A stretch of 64,000 nt of DNA from Streptomyces sp. NBC_01304 (GTDB lineage: Bacteria; Actinomycetota; Actinomycetes; Streptomycetales; Streptomycetaceae), in the NCBI RefSeq assembly GCF_035975855.1, contig NZ_CP109055.1:6014001-6078000 (forward strand), in the 5' to 3' direction. The notes beneath the pieces were generated by a model that worked only from the letters and a program-made list of their open reading frames with translations, did no database searches and was not told where the DNA came from. Position 1 is the stretch's first letter. Each line of letters begins with the position of its first letter. The position numbers were made by a program, and so were the translations under genes. Below, one piece after another: positions 61,654 through 64,000 of the stretch.

Positions 61654-61780
61654 GGAAGTCCCTCTCGTGATGACGTGCCGGGGGCTTGCCGATAACCCTT
61701 CGGCCCCCTTTAGTACGTACGTGCCGGGGCTCTGACCCCACGCTCCCACGGTGCGGCCGGAACGCGACCGGAACCGGCAC

Positions 61781-61813
61781 CCCATGTGAATCACCCCTGT
61801 CACCAAGGTGAAC
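61781..61813 (-). promoter_or_regulatory. PHO box 1: three contiguous 11-bp units
   Basis: On the minus strand: GTTCACCTTGG (61813-61803), TGACAGGGGTG (61802-61792), ATTCACATGGG (61791-61781). Units 1 and 3 match the PhoP consensus GTTCACC-type; the middle one is degenerate. It points towards phoU and may serve both genes. Confidence 0.8.
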
Positions 61814-61887
61814 TCTGGGCGACGCGCCCCGACCCCCGCACGCCCCGCACAACCCCCACCCCAGCCCATCCCGGGACAGCCGCGCCA

Positions 61888-61920
61888 CCCAAATGAACCA
61901 ATCGGGTACCACCAGTGAAC
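61888..61920 (-). promoter_or_regulatory. PHO box 2: three 11-bp units
   Basis: On the minus strand: GTTCACTGGTG (61920-61910), GTACCCGATTG (61909-61899), GTTCATTTGGG (61898-61888). The outer two are good PhoP units with 22-bp phasing. It lies 62 nt upstream of the phoR -10. Confidence 0.7.
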
Positions 61921-61981
61921 TCTCGGCGACGAGTGTTCGAGATGACAGCCTCACCGGTGTGGCCGGGGCTTACGGGGTGCA

Positions 61982-61993
61982 TAACCTGGAGGC
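61982..61993 (+). promoter_or_regulatory. Leaderless promoter -10 of phoRP
   Basis: TAACCT (61982-61987), 6 nt, then ATG at 61994. The S. coelicolor phoRP transcript is described as leaderless, which fits. Confidence 0.75.
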
Positions 61994-63280
61994 ATGGACG
62001 TGAACGCGGCGGTCGCCGCAGCGGCTGCGATCGCCGGAGTGTGCACCGGTGTCATCGCCATGCTGGCGTTCCGCTGGAGCGAGCGCGACCAGAAACGCCC
62101 CACCCGGACCTCCCTGCACACCGACGCCGTACTCCCGCCGGGCGTGGACACGGTGCTCTCCGTGCTGCGCTCCTCCGCGGTGGTCCTGGACGAGGCCGAT
62201 GCCGTCGTCAAGGCCAGCTCGGCGGCGTACGCACTCGGTCTCGTACGCGGCGGGAAGCTGGCGGTCGAACCGATGCTGCAGATGGCCCGCGACACCCGCC
62301 GCGACGGCGAGATACGCCAGGTCGAGCTCGACCTGCCGCGCCGCGGCACCGGCCGGGGCGAGGCCCTCGCGGTGTCCGCCCGGGTGGCGCCCCTCGGCTC
62401 CCGCCTGGTCCTCCTCCTGGTCGAGGACCTCACCGAGGCCCGCCGCATCGAGGCCGTACGCCGGGACTTCGTGGCCAATGTGAGCCACGAGCTGAAGACC
62501 CCGGTGGGCGCCCTCAGCCTTCTCTCCGAGGCCGTGATGGACGCCTCCGACGACCCCGAGGCCGTCGAGCGCTTCGCGGGCCGGATGCAGATAGAGGCGA
62601 CCCGCCTGACCAACCTGGTCCAGGAGCTCATCGACCTCTCCCGGGTGCAGAACGACGACCCGCTGGAGGACGCCGAGCCCGTCCGCGTGGACGAGCTGGT
62701 CGCCGAGGCCGTCGACCGCTGCCGCCACCAGGCCGGCACCAAGCAGATCACCATGGCCGCCGGGGGCACCGCCGACCTGCGGATCTGGGGCAACCGAGGC
62801 CAGCTCGCCGCCGCCCTCGGCAACCTCGTCGAGAACGCCGTGAACTACAGCCCGGCCCGTACGCGCGTGGGGATAGCCGCGCGACGGGTCAACGCCCCCG
62901 GCGGCGACCTGATCGAGATAGCCGTCACCGACCAGGGCCTCGGCATCTCCGACAAGGACAAGGAGCGCATCTTCGAGCGCTTCTACCGCGTCGACCCGGC
63001 GCGCTCGCGAGCCACCGGAGGCACCGGCCTCGGACTCGCCATCGTCAAGCACGTGGCGGCCTCGCACGGCGGGGAAGTCACTGTCTGGAGCTCCGAGGGA
63101 CAGGGCTCCACCTTCACCTTGCGGCTGCCGGAAGCGGGCGCAGTCCGCGACCGTACGCCACTCAGCCCCGAAGGAACGGGTGCCCTCGACGAAGAGGACC
63201 ACGACCGGCCTTACGACACCCCGCCCCGCTCGGCCCGCGAGACCCGCGAGCCGATCCCTGCCCCGGAGGTCCTTCCGTGA
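61994..63280 (+). CDS. phoR: PhoR, phosphate sensor histidine kinase, 428 aa
   Basis: A single N-terminal TM helix (about 5-26) has almost no extracellular part, as in Streptomyces PhoR. A PAS-like region (about 50-145), HisKA with His165 (NVSHELKTP) and HATPase_c (NLVENAVNYS, DQGLGIS, GTGLGLAIVK) follow. An Asp/Glu/Pro-rich tail ends the protein. The stop overlaps phoP (GTGA). Confidence 0.97.
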   Translation: MDVNAAVAAAAAIAGVCTGVIAMLAFRWSERDQKRPTRTSLHTDAVLPPGVDTVLSVLRSSAVVLDEADAVVKASSAAYALGLVRGGKLAVEPMLQMARDTRRDGEIRQVELDLPRRGTGRGEALAVSARVAPLGSRLVLLLVEDLTEARRIEAVRRDFVANVSHELKTPVGALSLLSEAVMDASDDPEAVERFAGRMQIEATRLTNLVQELIDLSRVQNDDPLEDAEPVRVDELVAEAVDRCRHQAGTKQITMAAGGTADLRIWGNRGQLAAALGNLVENAVNYSPARTRVGIAARRVNAPGGDLIEIAVTDQGLGISDKDKERIFERFYRVDPARSRATGGTGLGLAIVKHVAASHGGEVTVWSSEGQGSTFTLRLPEAGAVRDRTPLSPEGTGALDEEDHDRPYDTPPRSARETREPIPAPEVLP

Positions 63281-63957
63281 CCCGAGTGCTAGTCGTCGAG
63301 GACGAGGAATCCTTCTCCGACGCCCTTTCCTACATGCTCCGCAAGGAGGGCTTCGAGGTCGCCATCGCGGCCACCGGCCCCGACGGCCTGGACGAGTTCG
63401 AGCGCAACGGCGCCGACCTCGTGCTGCTCGACCTGATGCTGCCGGGCCTGCCCGGCACCGAGGTCTGCCGCCAGCTGCGCGGCCGCTCCAACGTCCCCGT
63501 CATCATGGTGACGGCCAAGGACAGCGAGATCGACAAGGTCGTCGGGCTGGAAATAGGAGCCGACGACTACGTCACCAAGCCCTTCTCCTCCCGTGAGCTG
63601 GTGGCCCGCATCCGCGCGGTCCTGCGCCGCCGCGGCGAGCCCGAGGAGGTCACCCCGGCCGCCCTGGAGGCGGGCCCGGTCCGGATGGACGTGGACCGCC
63701 ACGTCGTCACGGTCTCCGGCTCCAAGGTCGACCTGCCGCTCAAGGAGTTCGACCTCCTGGAGATGCTGCTGCGCAACGCGGGCCGCGTACTGACCCGCAT
63801 GCAGCTGATCGACCGGGTCTGGGGCGCGGACTACGTCGGCGACACCAAGACCCTGGACGTCCACGTGAAGCGCCTGCGCGCAAAGATCGAGCCGGACCCG
63901 GGCGCCCCGAGGTACCTGGTGACGGTCCGCGGTCTGGGCTACAAGTTCGAGCCGTAA
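63277..63957 (+). CDS. phoP: PhoP, phosphate response regulator, 226 aa
   Basis: The receiver has acidic EDEE (8-11), phospho-acceptor Asp52 (LLDLMLP) and Lys (YVTKPFS). The OmpR-type winged helix spans about 130-222 (LPLKEFDLLEMLL, RMQLIDRVWGADYVGD, VTVRGLGYKFE). It activates phosphate-scavenging genes and represses antibiotic and nitrogen genes, where it competes with GlnR, encoded in this same window. The GTG start lies in the phoR stop. Confidence 0.98.
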   Translation: MTRVLVVEDEESFSDALSYMLRKEGFEVAIAATGPDGLDEFERNGADLVLLDLMLPGLPGTEVCRQLRGRSNVPVIMVTAKDSEIDKVVGLEIGADDYVTKPFSSRELVARIRAVLRRRGEPEEVTPAALEAGPVRMDVDRHVVTVSGSKVDLPLKEFDLLEMLLRNAGRVLTRMQLIDRVWGADYVGDTKTLDVHVKRLRAKIEPDPGAPRYLVTVRGLGYKFEP

Positions 63958-64000
63958 ACCGCGGGCCGGACTGGTCGACGTCGACGGGGCGGGGAGCCAT

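Larger units (their letters stand above)
61654..61993. other. Divergent phoU / phoRP promoter region
   Basis: No gene is present. It contains two groups of PhoP-type 11-bp units and the leaderless phoR promoter, annotated separately. Confidence 0.8.

Overview
The window is a stretch of Streptomyces chromosome. The evidence is very high GC with strong third-position bias, frequent GTG starts, TANNNT-type -10 boxes, dense translational coupling (ATGA and GTGA overlaps) and family content typical of the genus: Scr1/DUF397, GlnR, Nur, RsiG, DevA/DevE, MshA and PhoU-PhoRP. The gene order matches, as I recall it, the S. coelicolor core segment around SCO4155-SCO4230 (glnR SCO4159, nur SCO4179, devA SCO4190, mshA SCO4204, phoRP SCO4229/4230). 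I could not run a comparison. I saw no rRNA, tRNA, CRISPR array or complete insertion sequence.

Layout. 1-1.7 kb: a gene-free nested inverted-repeat element with G-rich and C-rich low-complexity arms. 1.7-3.4 kb: a Scr1/DUF397 regulatory cassette with two divergent small genes. 3.4-7.0 kb: an MprAB-like two-component system, a small gene and an HtrA-like membrane protease. 7.2-9.1 kb: a LacI regulator and glnR. 9.3-17.4 kb: an alpha/beta hydrolase, MoaD/ThiS, a membrane protein, a DUF2993 protein, the sulfur cluster (26-aa leader peptide, thiosulfate sulfurtransferase, DUF1416), DUF3099, three coupled membrane-anchored proteins and a 33-aa membrane peptide. 17.5-22.3 kb: nitrobindin, a lone receiver, nur, ygfZ-like, dtd, rsiG and asparaginase. 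22.4-27 kb: the dev region, three GntR-type regulators each preceded by a divergent gene for a ~60-aa two-helix membrane protein, plus devB.

27-47.4 kb looks more accessory: a tandem-kinase (double APH) protein, a DrrAB-type exporter with a TetR repressor, GNAT, a quinone oxidoreductase behind a MerR-type promoter, a second TetR, a HelD/HelR-like RNA polymerase remodeler, a secreted anchored protein, a NarL/HisKA_3 two-component system next to a MacB/FtsX exporter, two ECF41-type sigma factors with an NmrA-like partner, an ArsR/MFS deletion scar and an FAD oxidoreductase. 47.5-64 kb returns to conserved genes: XRE regulator and HBHA-like protein, DUF2516, RR-PP2C phosphatase, NlpC/P60 hydrolase, methyltransferase, mshA, YbjN, cold-shock protein, a Tat-exported beta-helix protein, MFS, gpmA, DUF6461, a Cys-rich 50-aa peptide, and phoU / phoR-phoP.

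Common threads. Many genes, regulators in particular, show a -10 box exactly 6 nt before the start codon, the signature of leaderless mRNA. A two-part dispersed intergenic repeat, often a perfect terminator hairpin, occurs at five places. The least explained parts are the small membrane proteins paired with the dev GntR regulators, the three coupled membrane proteins at 14.8-17.2 kb, the Cys-rich peptide and the nested inverted repeat at the left edge.
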